Positions 11,048 through 19,759 of a stretch of DNA of 64,000 nucleotides are shown here, in pieces. The notes beneath the pieces were generated by a model, which saw only the letters and a list, made by a program, of their open reading frames with translations, made no database searches and was not told where the DNA came from. Position 1 is the stretch's first letter. The number at the start of each line of letters is the position of its first letter. The stretch is taken from contig CAJPFN010000053.1 of the NCBI GenBank assembly GCA_905339215.1, positions 1 to 64,000 on the forward strand, read 5' to 3'. The DNA is from Rhizobiaceae bacterium (GTDB lineage: Bacteria; Pseudomonadota; Alphaproteobacteria; Rhizobiales; Rhizobiaceae). The translations under genes were made by a program, and so were the position numbers.

Positions 11048-12286
11048 ATGGCGGAACACGAGATCAATGCCGGATTCATGCCGCTGTTCGACAGCGCCGT
11101 GCTGGTCATCGCCCGCGAGATGGGTTTCGCCGCGCGGGAGGGCATTCACCTCAAGCTCTCGCGCGAAACCTCATGGGCCAACATCCGCGACCGCATCGCG
11201 ATCGGCCATTTCGACGTCGCCCACATGCTGGGGCCCATGCCGATCGCCTGCAATCTCGGCCTGACGCCGCTCGCCTCCGACACGATCGTGCCCTTCTCGC
11301 TGGGGCTCGGCGGAAACTGCGTGACGGTCTCGAACGCGGTCTGGGACGGCATGGCCGCGCACGGTGCGCTGGCCGATCTCGACCCGACACGAAGCGGGAC
11401 GGCGCTTGGCCGCCTCATCCGCGCACGCGCGGCGGCCGGCGAAAGCCCGTTGCGCTTCGCCGTGACCCACCCGCATTCCGGCCACAACTACGAACTCCGC
11501 TACTGGCTGGCCGGCTGCGGCATCGACCCGGCGCGCGAGGTCGAGATCGTCATCGTACCGCCGCCGTTCATGGCCGATGCGCTGGCTGCCGGCCGCATCG
11601 ACGGCTACTGCGCCGGCGAGCCCTGGAACAGCGTCTCGGTGGTTGCCGGTACCGGCCATATCGCCACGGTGAAGGCGGCCATCTGGCGCGCCAGCCCGGA
11701 AAAGGTGCTCGGCGTGCGCAAGTCGCTGGCGCGGGACCATCCGGACGCCCTGTCGGCGCTGCTGCGCGCGCTTCACCACGCGGCGCGCTGGTGCCAGGAA
11801 CCGGCCAACCACAACGATCTGACGGCGCTGATGGCGCAGCCGGCCTTTCTCGGCAAGCCTGCGGAGATTCAGATGCGCGCCCTGACGGGCCGCCTGGACG
11901 TCGGCGGCGGCGCGGTGCGCAGGGTCGAGGACTTCTTCCTGCCCTTCGACAAGGCGGCGAACTTCCCGTGGAAGAGCCACGCGCTGTGGTTCTACACCCA
12001 GATGGTGCGCTGGGGCGATGTCGCCCATTCGCCGGAGCATGCCGCGATCGCCCGGGACTGCTACCGGCCCGACCTCTACCGCGCGGCGCTGAAACCGCTC
12101 GGGGTCGCCCTGCCGGGCGCCAATGCCAAGGTCGAGGGGGCGCTGACGACCGCGACTCCCGTCGGCTCGGCCGGCGCCAGCCTCGTCCTTGGCCCCGACG
12201 GTTTCTTCGATGGCCGTATCTTCGACCCGGACAGGCTCGACGCCTATATCGAGACCCAGGCTTCAAGCCTGCAAACGATCGATTGA
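11048..12286 (+). CDS. nasS: Cytoplasmic nitrate/nitrite sensor NasS
   Basis: 412 aa protein of the NrtA/CmpA nitrate-binding family but without a signal peptide (starts MAEHEINAGFMPLFDSA), so it should stay in the cytoplasm. The family blocks [32 protein letters not shown] and YCAGEPWNSVSV are present and mirror the exported NrtA encoded downstream. In characterised NasST systems NasS holds NasT inactive until nitrate or nitrite binds. GGAGG near the end of nasT serves as ribosome site, implying coupled translation and balanced amounts. Confidence 0.9.
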   Translation: MAEHEINAGFMPLFDSAVLVIAREMGFAAREGIHLKLSRETSWANIRDRIAIGHFDVAHMLGPMPIACNLGLTPLASDTIVPFSLGLGGNCVTVSNAVWDGMAAHGALADLDPTRSGTALGRLIRARAAAGESPLRFAVTHPHSGHNYELRYWLAGCGIDPAREVEIVIVPPPFMADALAAGRIDGYCAGEPWNSVSVVAGTGHIATVKAAIWRASPEKVLGVRKSLARDHPDALSALLRALHHAARWCQEPANHNDLTALMAQPAFLGKPAEIQMRALTGRLDVGGGAVRRVEDFFLPFDKAANFPWKSHALWFYTQMVRWGDVAHSPEHAAIARDCYRPDLYRAALKPLGVALPGANAKVEGALTTATPVGSAGASLVLGPDGFFDGRIFDPDRLDAYIETQASSLQTID

Positions 12287-12308
12287 GCGGGCATCGCCGC
12301 GCCTGCAT

Positions 12309-12325
12309 TGCACGAAATTTGTGCA
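12309..12325 (+). promoter_or_regulatory. Probable NtrC binding site
   Basis: TGCAC-N7-GTGCA is a perfect dyad matching the usual NtrC pattern TGCACC-N5-GGTGCA in arm sequence and spacing. It lies about 110 bp upstream of the sigma-54 promoter, a normal enhancer distance. This suggests nitrogen-limitation control of the nrt-nir-nas operon. Confidence 0.65.
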
Positions 12326-12434
12326 GTGCAAAATAGCTGATTGCAAAAGAGACAGCCATCCCCGCGGACGCCCGATCGGCATCTCCGACGGTCAACGTCC
12401 TGATTTCCCTTCATAATCCCTGTAGTGCCGAAAC

Positions 12435-12450
12435 TGGCACGCTTCGTGCT
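12435..12450 (+). promoter_or_regulatory. Sigma-54 (RpoN) promoter for the nitrate operon
   Basis: TGGCAC-gcttc-GTGCT matches the -24/-12 consensus TGGCAC-N5-TTGCW with one mismatch and has the obligatory GG-N10-GC spacing. Transcription would begin near 12460 and give a leader of about 175 bases before nrtA. Confidence 0.7.
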
Positions 12451-12483
12451 TTCGACTATATCAGGCCGTGAGGCCACCAAATC

Positions 12484-12519
12484 GGCGTCCAAGGACGGGC
12501 GCCCCAAGGCAAAGCTGCC
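12484..12519 (+). promoter_or_regulatory. Two-hairpin ANTAR (NasT) RNA target
   Basis: Hairpin P1 is GGCGTCC (12484-12490), loop AAGGAC, GGGCGCC (12497-12503). Hairpin P2 is GGC (12508-12510), loop AAAGCT, GCC (12517-12519). Both hexaloops have A at position 1 and G at position 4, the known ANTAR recognition rule. P2 overlaps the 5' arm of the following terminator, so the two structures exclude each other. The P2 stem is short (3 bp), which lowers certainty a little. Confidence 0.7.
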
Positions 12520-12577
12520 GCTCAGGATTTCGCGCTCCCGGATGGACGGACGCGAGGTTCTGGCCGGCGGCTTTTTT
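12512..12577 (+). terminator. Leader terminator controlled by NasT
   Basis: AAGCTGCCG (12512-12520) pairs with CGGCGGCTT (12565-12573, one G-U pair). Inner helices are CAGGA/TTCTG and TCGCG (12530-12534)/CGCGA (12551-12555), and six T residues end at 12577. It sits about 60 bases before the nrtA start and would stop transcription unless NasT stabilises the upstream P2 hairpin. Confidence 0.75.
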
Positions 12578-12636
12578 GTTTCGGCACAGAACTGCGCGGC
12601 CCTCCCACCGCGCAGGATCGAAGAGAGAGGACGAAC

Positions 12637-14034
12637 ATGAGCAGCGCCTTCCAGAGACTGATCCGCCAAACCCTCCTTGTCGCCGGAATGGCGGCGCTTC
12701 CCCTGAATCTGCTGCCTTCGGCTGCGAGGGCCGACATGCTGGCGGTGGAGAAGGACGAGCTGAAGTTCGGCTTCATCAAGCTGACCGACATGGCGCCGCT
12801 CGCGGTCGCGAAGGAGCTCGGCTATTTCGAAGACGAAGGCCTCTACGTCACCCTGGAGCCGCAGGCCAACTGGAAGGTCCTGCTCGACCGCGTGATCACC
12901 GGCGAGCTCGACGGCGCGCACATGCTCGCCGGCCAGCCGCTGGCCGCGTCGATCGGCTTCGGCACGTCGGCGGCGCTGGTGACGCCGTTCTCGATGGATC
13001 TCAACGGCAACGGCATCACCGTCTCCAACGACGTCTGGGCGATGATGAAGCCCTACGTGCCGATGGAAGACGGCAAGCCAGTGCATCCGATCAAGGCCGA
13101 TGCGCTCAAGCCGGTCGTCGACAAGTTCAAGGCCGAAGGCAAGTCGTTCAACATGGGAATGGTGTTTCCGGTCTCCACCCACAACTACGAACTGCGCTAC
13201 TGGCTGGCGTCCGGCGGCATCCATCCGGGCTTCTATTCGCCGTCCGACGTGTCGGGTCAGATCAAGGCCGACGCGCTGCTTTCAGTGACGCCGCCGCCGC
13301 AGATGCCGGCGACGCTCGAAGCCGGTACGATCCTCGGCTACAGCGTCGGCGAACCCTGGAACCAGGCGGCGGTGTTCAAGGGCATCGGCGTCCCGGTCAT
13401 CACCGACTACGAGATCTGGAAGAACAATCCCGAAAAGGTCTTCGGCATGACCAAGGCCTTCGTCGAGGCGAACCCGAACACGACGCTGGCGCTCACCAAG
13501 GCCTTGATCCGCGCGGCGATCTGGCTCGACGAGAACGACAACGCCAACCGCATGGAAGCGGTCAAGATGCTGGCCAAGCCCGAATATGTCGGCGCCGACG
13601 AGGCGGTGATCGCCAATTCCATGACCGGCACCTTCGAATACGAAAAGGGCGACAAGCGCGAGGTTCCCGATTTCAACGTCTTCTTCCGCCACTTCGCGAC
13701 CTATCCCTACTATTCCGACGCCGTCTGGTACCTGACCCAGATGCGCCGCTGGGGGCAGATCGCCGAGGCCAAGGACGACGCCTGGTACGCGGAGACGGCG
13801 AAGTCCGTCTATCTCCCGGACGTCTATCTGAAGGCGGCGCAGATGCTGGTCGACGAAGGCAAGGCCGACAAGGCGGATTTCCCGTGGGACAGCGACGGCT
13901 ACCGCGCGCCGACGGCCGAGTTCATCGACGGCATGACCTACGACGGCAAGGCGCCGAACGCCTATCTCGACAGCCTGCCGATCGGGCTCAAGGGCGCCCA
14001 GACCATCGAAGGCAGCGAAGTCGTCGGCGGCTGA
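12637..14034 (+). CDS. nrtA: Nitrate ABC transporter, substrate-binding protein
   Basis: 465 aa periplasmic nitrate-binding protein of the NrtA/CmpA family. The first about 32 residues form a signal peptide ([23 protein letters not shown]). Family blocks [54 protein letters not shown] and [15 protein letters not shown] are intact. It delivers nitrate (possibly nitrite) to NrtB. AGAGAGGAC precedes the ATG. It is the first structural gene after the NasT-responsive leader and is followed by a 12-bp hairpin that may raise its transcript level relative to nrtB. Confidence 0.92.
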   Translation: MSSAFQRLIRQTLLVAGMAALPLNLLPSAARADMLAVEKDELKFGFIKLTDMAPLAVAKELGYFEDEGLYVTLEPQANWKVLLDRVITGELDGAHMLAGQPLAASIGFGTSAALVTPFSMDLNGNGITVSNDVWAMMKPYVPMEDGKPVHPIKADALKPVVDKFKAEGKSFNMGMVFPVSTHNYELRYWLASGGIHPGFYSPSDVSGQIKADALLSVTPPPQMPATLEAGTILGYSVGEPWNQAAVFKGIGVPVITDYEIWKNNPEKVFGMTKAFVEANPNTTLALTKALIRAAIWLDENDNANRMEAVKMLAKPEYVGADEAVIANSMTGTFEYEKGDKREVPDFNVFFRHFATYPYYSDAVWYLTQMRRWGQIAEAKDDAWYAETAKSVYLPDVYLKAAQMLVDEGKADKADFPWDSDGYRAPTAEFIDGMTYDGKAPNAYLDSLPIGLKGAQTIEGSEVVGG

Positions 14035-14051
14035 GCCCCGGCAACGCCAGC

Positions 14052-14079
14052 CGGTCCGGCGCGGTGGCGCGCCGGACCG
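14052..14079 (+). terminator. Intra-operon hairpin after nrtA
   Basis: CGGTCCGGCGCG (14052-14063), loop GTGG, CGCGCCGGACCG (14068-14079): a perfect 12-bp stem without a T-run in the 77-bp nrtA-nrtB gap. It most likely stabilises the nrtA mRNA end or partly attenuates downstream genes. Confidence 0.6.
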
Positions 14080-14111
14080 CCGAAACGGAACCAACCTGAA
14101 AGGGATCGCAG

Positions 14112-15200
14112 ATGACCCACGCGACCGAGACCATGGCGGGCGGAGCAGACGCCACGCGCATAGCGCGAAAGGAACGGATGTTCGCGCGCATCAACAAGGC
14201 CGCGAAATGGCTCGACGCTCTCGGCTTCGCCTGGATAACCCCGATCCTCAAAATCGCCGCCGGCGACAATGTCGGTGAGCAGGCGAATGAGCTCAAGCGG
14301 GTCCTCCTGGTTCCCGTGCTCGGCATCGTCGTTTTCCTGGTGGCATGGGGCGTGCTCGCGCCGCGGGTGCAAACCTCGCTCGGCGCCATACCCGGCCCGG
14401 CCCAGGTGTGGGAACAGGCGCTCAATCTCTGGCAGGATCACAAGGCGGAGCGGCGCAAGGAAACCGAATTCTACGAACGGCAGGACGCGCGCAACGCCCA
14501 GCTCGTCGCCGAGGGCAAGGGCGACATGGTCAAGGTCCGCCGCTACACCGGCAAGCCTACCTATCTCGACCAGATCGTGACATCGCTGATGACCGTCGGC
14601 CTCGGATTTCTGGTCGCTTCGCTCATCGCCATTCCGATCGGCATCGCTTCCGGTCTGTCGAAGACCTTCAACGGCGCCATCAATCCCCTGATCCAGATCT
14701 TCAAGCCGGTTTCGCCACTCGCCTGGCTGCCGATCGTAACGATGGTGGTATCGGCGCTCTACGTCGACGCAAGCGAAGCGCTGCCGAAGTCGCTGGTGGT
14801 TTCGGCCGTCACGGTCACCCTGTGCTCGCTGTGGCCGACGCTGATCAACACCGCGCTCGGCGTCGCTTCCATCGACAAGGACCTCGTCAATGTCGGCCGG
14901 GTTCTGCAGCTATCGACCGCAACGACCATCCGCAAGCTCGTGCTTCCGTCGGCGCTGCCGCTGATCTTCACCGGACTGAGGCTGTCGCTCGGCGTCGGCT
15001 GGATGGTGCTGATCGCGGCGGAAATGCTCGCCCAGAATCCCGGCCTCGGCAAGTTCGTCTGGGACGAGTTCCAGAACGGTTCCGCCTCGTCGCTCGCCCG
15101 CATCATGGTGGCCGTGCTCACCATCGGCCTGATCGGCTTCATGCTCGACCGGATCATGTACGCGCTCCAGTCGGCGTTCACGTTCTCGGCAAACCGGTAG
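14112..15200 (+). CDS. nrtB: Nitrate ABC transporter, permease
   Basis: 362 aa inner-membrane permease of the NrtB/SsuC family. After a long hydrophilic N-terminus come a first membrane segment, a charged periplasmic stretch (about residues 105-150, rich in K, R and E), then the core permease with the coupling-type segment around KPVSPLAWLPIVTMVVSALY and the EAA-like region near residues 270-300 (RKLVLPSALPLIFTGLRLSL). AAGGGATCGCAG precedes the ATG. Works with nrtA and the downstream double ATPase. Confidence 0.9.
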   Translation: MTHATETMAGGADATRIARKERMFARINKAAKWLDALGFAWITPILKIAAGDNVGEQANELKRVLLVPVLGIVVFLVAWGVLAPRVQTSLGAIPGPAQVWEQALNLWQDHKAERRKETEFYERQDARNAQLVAEGKGDMVKVRRYTGKPTYLDQIVTSLMTVGLGFLVASLIAIPIGIASGLSKTFNGAINPLIQIFKPVSPLAWLPIVTMVVSALYVDASEALPKSLVVSAVTVTLCSLWPTLINTALGVASIDKDLVNVGRVLQLSTATTIRKLVLPSALPLIFTGLRLSLGVGWMVLIAAEMLAQNPGLGKFVWDEFQNGSASSLARIMVAVLTIGLIGFMLDRIMYALQSAFTFSANR

Positions 15201-15209
15201 GAGAGCGGC

Positions 15210-16964
15210 ATGGCGTTCCTCGAAGTGGCCGGCCTGTCGAAGGCCTATGGCGAAGGCGAGAGGCGGACCGAAGTCCTCTCGGCGATCGACCTTGCCGTGG
15301 AAGAAGGCGAGTTCATCGCCATCGTCGGCTTCTCCGGCTCAGGCAAGACGACGCTGATCTCGGCGATCGCCGGTCTGGTGCAGCCGGATGCCGGCGAGAT
15401 CAGGGTGAAGGGGCAGCCCATCGCCGGACCGGGCCAGGATCGCGGCGTGGTCTTCCAGTCCTACTCGCTGATGCCCTGGCTCTCGGTGAAGGACAACGTC
15501 GCGCTGGCGGTCGACAGCGTGCTGGCGGAGAGGCCGCGGGCCGAGCGCCAGGCGATCACCAGGAAATACGTCGAGATGGTCGGCCTGTCGCACGCGATCG
15601 ACCGCAAGCCTGCCGAGCTCTCGGGCGGCATGCGGCAGCGGGTTTCCGTCGCCCGGGCGCTGGCGACGCAGCCGGAAATCCTGCTGCTCGACGAGCCCCT
15701 GTCGGCGCTGGACGCCCTGACCCGGGCGAAGCTGCAGGACGAACTGGCGGACATCTCCGAACGGGAGAAGAAGACCATCGTCCTGATCACGAACGACGTC
15801 GACGAGGCCATCCTCCTCGCGGACCGCATCGTTCCTTTGAAGCCGGGGCCGAACGCAACGCTGGGGCCTTCCTTCAAGGTCGATCTTGCGCGCCCGCGCG
15901 ACCGCGCGGCAATGAACTCGGACCCGACCTTCATCAGGCTCCGCGGCGAGATCACGCAGTACCTGATGGACATCGGTGCGGACCGCGGCGCGGCGGGCGA
16001 CGGCGGCATCGTGCTGCCGGACGTGATACCGATCACGCAAAAGGCTCCGCCGCCGGAGGCCTATCGGAAGGCGGCGCAGTCGCCGATCGAGAAGCGCTAT
16101 GTCGAGTTCAGCGCCGTCCGAAAGGTCTATCCGACGCCGAAGGGGCCGCTGGCGGTGGTCGACGGCTTCGACCTGAAGATGTCGAAGGGCGAATTCGTCA
16201 CGCTCATCGGCCATTCGGGCTGCGGCAAGTCCACGGTTCTCTCCATGGTCGCCGGGCTCAACGGCATCTCCAGCGGCGGCATCATCCTCGACGGCAAGGA
16301 GGTCAGCGGCGCCGGACCCGACCGCGCCGTCGTCTTCCAGGCGCCATCGCTCATGCCGTGGCTCACGGCACGCGAGAACGTCGCGCTCGGTGTCGATCGT
16401 GTCTATCCGACCGCCAGTCCGGCCGAACGCAAGGACGTCGTCGAATACTACCTGAACCGCGTCGGGCTGGGATCGTCGATGCACAAGCTCGCGGCCGAGC
16501 TCTCCAACGGCATGAAGCAGCGCGTCGGCATCGCCCGCGCCTTCGCGCTGTCGCCGAAGCTGCTGCTTCTCGACGAGCCCTTCGGCATGCTGGATTCGCT
16601 GACCCGCTGGGAATTGCAGGACGTGCTGATGGACGTCTGGACCCGCACCCGGGTCACCGCGATCTGCGTGACGCACGACGTCGACGAGGCGATCCTGCTC
16701 GGCGACCGCGTCGTGATGATGTCGAACGGCCCCAATGCGCGCATCGGCAACATCATGGAGGTCGACCTGCCGCGACCGCGCTCGCGCAAGCAACTGCTCG
16801 CCCACCCGGACTACTACGCCTATCGCGAGGAGCTGCTCGATTTCCTCGAGGCCTATGAAGGCGGCGCGAACCCGGATCCCGTCCGCGTCGAGGGCATCAG
16901 GCAGAAGCGGCTCGCGCGCGTCGCGGCCGCCAGGACCGAACATCTCGTTCAGGCAGCGGAATGA
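15210..16964 (+). CDS. nrtC: Nitrate ABC transporter ATPase, two fused cassettes (NrtC-NrtD type)
   Basis: 584 aa cytoplasmic ATPase with two complete ABC cassettes. Cassette 1: Walker [10 protein letters not shown], signature LSGGMRQRV, Walker [12 protein letters not shown]. Cassette 2 (from about residue 295): [29 protein letters not shown]. Cyanobacterial NrtC and NrtD are separate proteins and NrtC carries a solute-binding-like regulatory domain; here that domain is absent and the two ATPases are joined by a linker. Ribosome site AGGAGAGCGGC. The stop overlaps the nirB start as ATGA. Confidence 0.9.
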   Translation: MAFLEVAGLSKAYGEGERRTEVLSAIDLAVEEGEFIAIVGFSGSGKTTLISAIAGLVQPDAGEIRVKGQPIAGPGQDRGVVFQSYSLMPWLSVKDNVALAVDSVLAERPRAERQAITRKYVEMVGLSHAIDRKPAELSGGMRQRVSVARALATQPEILLLDEPLSALDALTRAKLQDELADISEREKKTIVLITNDVDEAILLADRIVPLKPGPNATLGPSFKVDLARPRDRAAMNSDPTFIRLRGEITQYLMDIGADRGAAGDGGIVLPDVIPITQKAPPPEAYRKAAQSPIEKRYVEFSAVRKVYPTPKGPLAVVDGFDLKMSKGEFVTLIGHSGCGKSTVLSMVAGLNGISSGGIILDGKEVSGAGPDRAVVFQAPSLMPWLTARENVALGVDRVYPTASPAERKDVVEYYLNRVGLGSSMHKLAAELSNGMKQRVGIARAFALSPKLLLLDEPFGMLDSLTRWELQDVLMDVWTRTRVTAICVTHDVDEAILLGDRVVMMSNGPNARIGNIMEVDLPRPRSRKQLLAHPDYYAYREELLDFLEAYEGGANPDPVRVEGIRQKRLARVAAARTEHLVQAAE

Positions 16965-19420
16965 AACCCATGACCGAAAAACTCGTCATCGTCGGCAACG
17001 GCATGGCGCCGGGCAGGATGCTGGAGCATCTGTTCGAGATCGCGCCCGGCCGCTACGACGTCACCATCTTCAATGCCGAACCGCGCGTGAACTATGACCG
17101 CATCATGCTGTCGCCGGTTCTCTCGGGTGAGAAGAGCTTCGAGGAGATCGTCATCCACGGCGACGGCTGGTACATCCAGAACGGCGTGACGCTCTACAAG
17201 GGCCACAGGATCGTCTCAATCGACCGCGACGCCAGGACCGTGACCTCGGACCACGGCGTCACCGAGAGCTACGACAGGCTGGTTATCGCCACCGGCTCGG
17301 TGCCCTTCATCATCCCGGTCCCCGGCAAGGACCTGCCCGGCGTCATCACCTACCGCGACCTCGACGACGTCAACGCCATGCTGCTTGCCGCGCAGTCGCG
17401 GGCGAAGGCGGTCGTCATCGGCGGCGGGCTGCTCGGTCTGGAGGCTGCCGCGGGGCTGAAAGCGCGCGGCATGGAGGTCACGCTCGTCCATGTGATGCCG
17501 ACCCTGATGGAGCGGCAGCTCGATCCCGCCGCCGGCTACCTGCTGCAGAAGGCGATCGAGGCGCGTGGAATCGAGGTACTGACCAGGGCCAACACCAAGG
17601 CGATCGTCGGCGACGGAAAGGTCGAGGGCGTCGAACTCGCCGACGGCACGCTGATCCCGGCCAGTCTCGTCGTGATGGCGGTGGGCATAAGGCCCAATGC
17701 GACGCTCGCGAAGGAGGCGGGGCTGGAGGTCAATCGCGGCATCGTCACCGACCGCTACATGCGGACCTCCGATCCCGAAATCCTCGCGATCGGCGAGTGC
17801 GCCGAGGTCGGCGGCCATGTCTACGGGCTGGTCGCACCGCTCTACCAGATGGCACGCGTCGCCGCCGCCTCGCTTGGCGGCGCGGCCGACGAATGCTTCG
17901 TCCACTCCGACACGCCGACCAAGCTCAAGGTGACCGGCATCGACCTCTATTCGGTCGGCGACTTCGCCGACGGCGACGACCGCGAGGAGATCGTGCTGCG
18001 CGACGCCTCTGCCGGCGTCTACAAGCGCGTCATCCTGCGCGACAACCGCATTATCGGCACCGTCCTGTTCGGCGAGACCGCCGACGGCTCATGGTTTGCC
18101 GACCTGCAGAAGAAGCAGGCCGACATCTCCGAGATGCGCGACACCCTCATCTTCGGCCAGGCTTTCCAGGGAGGCGCCTCCGCGGACCCTCTCGCGGCCG
18201 TTGCGGCTCTCTCGGATGATGCCGAGATCTGTGGCTGCAACGGCGTCTGCAAGGGCAAGATCGTCGGCACGATCACCGCGAAGGGCCTGACGTCGCTGGA
18301 CGACGTGCGCGCCCACAGCAAGGCTTCCGCCTCGTGCGGCACGTGCACGCCGCTGGTCGAGAAGCTGATGGCGTTGACGCTGGGCGATGCCTACAACCCG
18401 GCGGCGGTGCAGCCCATGTGCTCCTGCACGGCGCTCGGCCACGACGAGGTGCGCCGGCTGATCAAGGCGAGGAGCCTCAAGAGCATCCCCGCCGTCATGC
18501 AGGAACTGGAGTGGAAGACGTCGTGCGGCTGCGCCAAGTGCCGCCCGGCGCTCAACTACTACCTCGTCTGCGACTGGCCGGACGAATATGCCGACGACTA
18601 CCAGTCGCGCTTCATCAACGAGCGGGTCCACGCCAACATCCAGAAGGACGGCACCTATTCGGTCGTGCCGCGCATGTGGGGCGGCGTCACGTCGGCGAAG
18701 GAACTGCGCGCGATCGCCGACGTGGTCGACAAGTTCGCCATCCCCACCGTCAAGGTCACCGGCGGCCAGCGCATCGACATGCTGGGGATCAAGAAGGAAG
18801 ACCTGCCGGCGGTATGGTCTGATCTCGGAAAGGCCGGCTTCGTCTCGGGCCACGCCTACGCCAAGGGCCTGCGCACGGTGAAGACCTGCGTCGGCTCCGA
18901 CTGGTGCCGCTTCGGTACGCAGGACTCGACCGGCCTCGGCATCCGCATCGAGAAGTTCATGTGGGGCTCGTGGACCCCGGCCAAGGTCAAGATGGCCGTC
19001 TCCGGCTGCCCGCGCAACTGCGCCGAGGCGACGTGCAAGGACGTCGGCGTGATCTGCGTCGATTCCGGCTACGAGATCCATTTCGCCGGGGCGGCCGGCC
19101 TCGACATCAAGGGCACGGAAGTGCTCGGCCTGGTGAAGAGCGAGGACGAGGCGCTCGAGGTGATCGTGGCGCTGACCCAGATGTACCGGGAGCAGGCCCG
19201 CTACCTCGAACGCATCTACAAGTGGGCCAGGCGCGTCGGCTACGACGAGATCCGGCGGCAGGTTCTGCACGACCTCCCGCGCCGCAAGGAATATTACGAC
19301 CGCTTCGTCTTCAGCCAGAAGTTCGCGCAGGTCGACCCGTGGTCCGAGCGCGTCTCGGGCAAGGACAAGAACGAGTTCCGCCCGCTGGCGGACGTTCGTC
19401 ATCAGCTCGCAGCGGAGTGA
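16961..19420 (+). CDS. nirB: Assimilatory NAD(P)H nitrite reductase, large subunit
   Basis: 819 aa cytoplasmic enzyme reducing nitrite to ammonium. N-terminal FAD/NADH domains ([30 protein letters not shown]) are followed by a BFD-type [2Fe-2S] region ([13 protein letters not shown]...CGTC) and a C-terminal sirohaem/[4Fe-4S] domain with the cluster cysteines in [15 protein letters not shown] and [16 protein letters not shown]. Two starts are possible: 16961, coupled to the nrtC stop, or the in-frame ATG at 16970. Directly followed by nirD; the sirohaem is supplied by CysG in the same operon. Confidence 0.95.
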   Translation: MKPMTEKLVIVGNGMAPGRMLEHLFEIAPGRYDVTIFNAEPRVNYDRIMLSPVLSGEKSFEEIVIHGDGWYIQNGVTLYKGHRIVSIDRDARTVTSDHGVTESYDRLVIATGSVPFIIPVPGKDLPGVITYRDLDDVNAMLLAAQSRAKAVVIGGGLLGLEAAAGLKARGMEVTLVHVMPTLMERQLDPAAGYLLQKAIEARGIEVLTRANTKAIVGDGKVEGVELADGTLIPASLVVMAVGIRPNATLAKEAGLEVNRGIVTDRYMRTSDPEILAIGECAEVGGHVYGLVAPLYQMARVAAASLGGAADECFVHSDTPTKLKVTGIDLYSVGDFADGDDREEIVLRDASAGVYKRVILRDNRIIGTVLFGETADGSWFADLQKKQADISEMRDTLIFGQAFQGGASADPLAAVAALSDDAEICGCNGVCKGKIVGTITAKGLTSLDDVRAHSKASASCGTCTPLVEKLMALTLGDAYNPAAVQPMCSCTALGHDEVRRLIKARSLKSIPAVMQELEWKTSCGCAKCRPALNYYLVCDWPDEYADDYQSRFINERVHANIQKDGTYSVVPRMWGGVTSAKELRAIADVVDKFAIPTVKVTGGQRIDMLGIKKEDLPAVWSDLGKAGFVSGHAYAKGLRTVKTCVGSDWCRFGTQDSTGLGIRIEKFMWGSWTPAKVKMAVSGCPRNCAEATCKDVGVICVDSGYEIHFAGAAGLDIKGTEVLGLVKSEDEALEVIVALTQMYREQARYLERIYKWARRVGYDEIRRQVLHDLPRRKEYYDRFVFSQKFAQVDPWSERVSGKDKNEFRPLADVRHQLAAE

Positions 19421-19424
19421 GAAC

Positions 19425-19754
19425 ATGACCTGGTTTGCGATCGGATCGATCGACGACATCCCGCAGCGCGGCGCCCGCTGCGTGGTCACGCCGCAGGGCA
19501 AGATCGGCGTGTTCCGCACCCATGACGACCGGATCTTCGCCATCGAGGACCACTGCCCGCACAAGGGCGGGCCGCTCAGCCAGGGCATCGTGCACGGCGC
19601 CTCCGTCACCTGCCCCCTGCACAACTGGGTGATCTCGCTCGAGACCGGCCTGGCGCAGGGCGCCGACGAGGGCGCCGTCCGCACGATCCCGATCAAGGTC
19701 GAGGACGGCCGCATCCTGATCGCGCTCGACCGGCAGCTCATGGCGGCCGAGTAG
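19425..19754 (+). CDS. nirD: Nitrite reductase small subunit, Rieske-type
   Basis: 109 aa NirD protein with a Rieske-like fold. The cluster-type motifs are DHCPHKGGPLSQG and CPLHNWVISLETG, so both Cys-X-His pairs are present as in Rieske proteins that bind a [2Fe-2S] centre (some NirD proteins lack them). It partners with NirB. It starts 4 bp after the nirB stop, with GGAG in the nirB end as ribosome site. Confidence 0.93.
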   Translation: MTWFAIGSIDDIPQRGARCVVTPQGKIGVFRTHDDRIFAIEDHCPHKGGPLSQGIVHGASVTCPLHNWVISLETGLAQGADEGAVRTIPIKVEDGRILIALDRQLMAAE

Positions 19755-19759
19755 AAGCG

